Shown here: piece after piece, positions 6,214 through 7,126 of the stretch
Layout: each line of letters starts with the position of its first letter
How positions within the stretch are numbered: position 1 is the first letter of the stretch
Assembly (NCBI GenBank): GCA_021817185.1
Contig: JAKAVU010000146.1
Location: 1 to 7,126 of the forward strand
DNA: 7,126 bases
Origin: a bacterium
GTDB lineage: Bacteria; Chloroflexota; Dormibacteria; UBA8260; Bog-877
Direction: 5' to 3'
The notes under the pieces: generated by a model
Databases searched by the model: none
Seen by the model: the letters and a program-made list of their open reading frames with translations, nothing else
What the model was told of the DNA's origin: nothing
Translations under genes and position numbers: made by a program

Positions 6214-7126
6214 TCAGCCTTGAGCCGGGCGCAGGTCCCGGAGCAGCAGGCGCAGCCGCTCGCGGCCCCGCCAGCGGCTGGCATCGAGCTCGAACAGGGC
6301 GTCAACCATCCTTCCCGGGGGCAGGTGGCGGCTGAGAGCAGGTCGACTGAAGGCGACCGCCTCCAGCTGCCCGGTGCCGTCGTCGAGCACGACCCGGAGG
6401 TGGTCACTCTTGACTCCGAAGGCCTCGGACCTGACCACGCGGCAACGGTGAGCGCTGAGGGTGACTCGAGGGTTGCCGATCCCGAACGGGCCGAGGCGGC
6501 TGAGCTGGTCGGCCAGCCCGAGGTTGCACTCCCCGAGCTCGACCTGAGCGTCCACCGGGAACACGCGGCAGGGAGTGACCCCCTCCAGCTGCGCGCGGAC
6601 CCAGCCGTCGATCAGGTCGCGGAAGGCCAGAGCTTGCGCTGGATCCGGAGAGATGCTGAATCCCCCGGCGCTGCGGTGGCCGCCCCAGCGCAGCAGCGCG
6701 GGACCCGCCGCCGCCAGCGCCTCGACCACATTGAGCCCGGCCACGCCTCGGGCCGATCCCTTCCACTCCTCACCGGCCATCGAATAGATGAATGCCGGCC
6801 GCTGGAACTCCTCCGCCAGCCGCCCGGCGATCAAGCCCACCACCCCGGCGGGGAATGAGTCGGCGCCCAGGACGATGGCACCGGTGTCGTCGGGCAGCGA
6901 CCGCACCATCGGCCGGGCCAGTTCCAGCGCCGCCGCCAGGGACCGGCGGCGGTCGCGGTTGAGCTGCTCCAGCAGCATAGCCGCCGCCTCCGCCTCCTCC
7001 CTGGTGTCCGCCAAGCAGCACTGCAGGGCGAGGCTGGCATCCTCCATCCGGCCGGCGGCGTTGATCCGCGGCCCGATCGAGAAGCCGAGGTCGGAGCTGG
7101 TGATCGGCCCCTCCAGGCCGGCGACT
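6214..7126 (-). CDS. recJ: Single-stranded-DNA-specific exonuclease RecJ, 5' part missing
   Basis: The C-terminal 303 residues are visible; the frame runs off the window edge, so an internal ATG at 7047 is not the true start. RecJ is a cytosolic 5'-3' single-strand exonuclease acting in recombination and in base-excision and mismatch repair. Visible motifs in order: 'LGFSIGPRINAAGRM' (13-27), the hallmark at the end of the DHH core; 'GADSFPAGVVGLIAGRL' (87-103); 'KGSARG' (122-127) and 'GGHRSAGGFSI' (148-158) of the DHHA1 domain; and 'LGPFGIGNPRVTL' (211-223), which opens the RecJ OB-fold domain to the end ('LRLLLRDLRP'). The second Ala of the family's GGHxxAAG is Gly here, a mild change. The metal-binding DHH motifs lie outside the window. 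The gene leads a same-strand series with the molybdoenzyme and AI-2E-family gene; no clear terminator separates them. Confidence 0.95.
   Translation of the reverse strand, partial: VAGLEGPITSSDLGFSIGPRINAAGRMEDASLALQCCLADTREEAEAAAMLLEQLNRDRRRSLAAALELARPMVRSLPDDTGAIVLGADSFPAGVVGLIAGRLAEEFQRPAFIYSMAGEEWKGSARGVAGLNVVEALAAAGPALLRWGGHRSAGGFSISPDPAQALAFRDLIDGWVRAQLEGVTPCRVFPVDAQVELGECNLGLADQLSRLGPFGIGNPRVTLSAHRCRVVRSEAFGVKSDHLRVVLDDGTGQLEAVAFSRPALSRHLPPGRMVDALFELDASRWRGRERLRLLLRDLRPAQG

Noticed and set aside
6217..6407. Upstream extension of the molybdoenzyme frame into recJ
   Set aside because: It overlaps the RecJ OB-fold coding sequence in another frame; RecJ motifs show which frame is real.

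Overview
The window is 7.1 kb of very GC-rich, densely coding bacterial chromosome. It holds six clear protein genes (two of them cut by the window edges), a doubtful 26-codon ORF, and one well-marked control region. I see no mobile element, CRISPR array, tRNA, rRNA or origin. The gene content is mostly housekeeping and is consistent with a high-GC lineage such as Chloroflexota, Dormibacterota-like bacteria or deep Actinomycetota. A RecJ gene, which many well-studied actinomycetes lack, argues mildly against a typical actinomycete. The sequence alone does not settle the taxonomy.

Left part (1-2047, + strand): the 3' part of an ECF sigma factor with a C-terminal SnoaL-like domain (SigG/TIGR02960-type), a gap of about 200 nt, then an aldo/keto reductase with all four catalytic residues and two start codons that each have their own Shine-Dalgarno sequence. 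The reductase gene ends in a near-perfect 14-bp GC hairpin followed by a second, smaller hairpin. The next 100 nt hold a likely promoter and two NrdR-box-like sites exactly 31 bp apart.

Middle (2048-3224, + strand): nrdR, the ATP-cone repressor of ribonucleotide reductase genes, is followed closely by a YggS/PLPBP-family pyridoxal-phosphate homeostasis protein, probably in the same transcript. The two boxes sit on the nrdR promoter and suggest autorepression.

Right part (7126-3226, - strand): recJ (C-terminal 303 residues visible), a possible 26-codon leader ORF, a membrane-anchored sulfite-oxidase-family molybdopterin enzyme, and an AI-2E/PerM-family membrane protein. All run in one direction with short gaps and could form one operon. 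This block converges on yggS with a single base between the two stop codons. I see no functional link among the three main genes of this block beyond co-orientation.

I found no clearly novel multi-gene system. The best leads are the tandem NrdR boxes, the GTGA-overlapping small ORF in front of the molybdoenzyme, and the pairing of a ligand-domain ECF sigma factor with a reductase.
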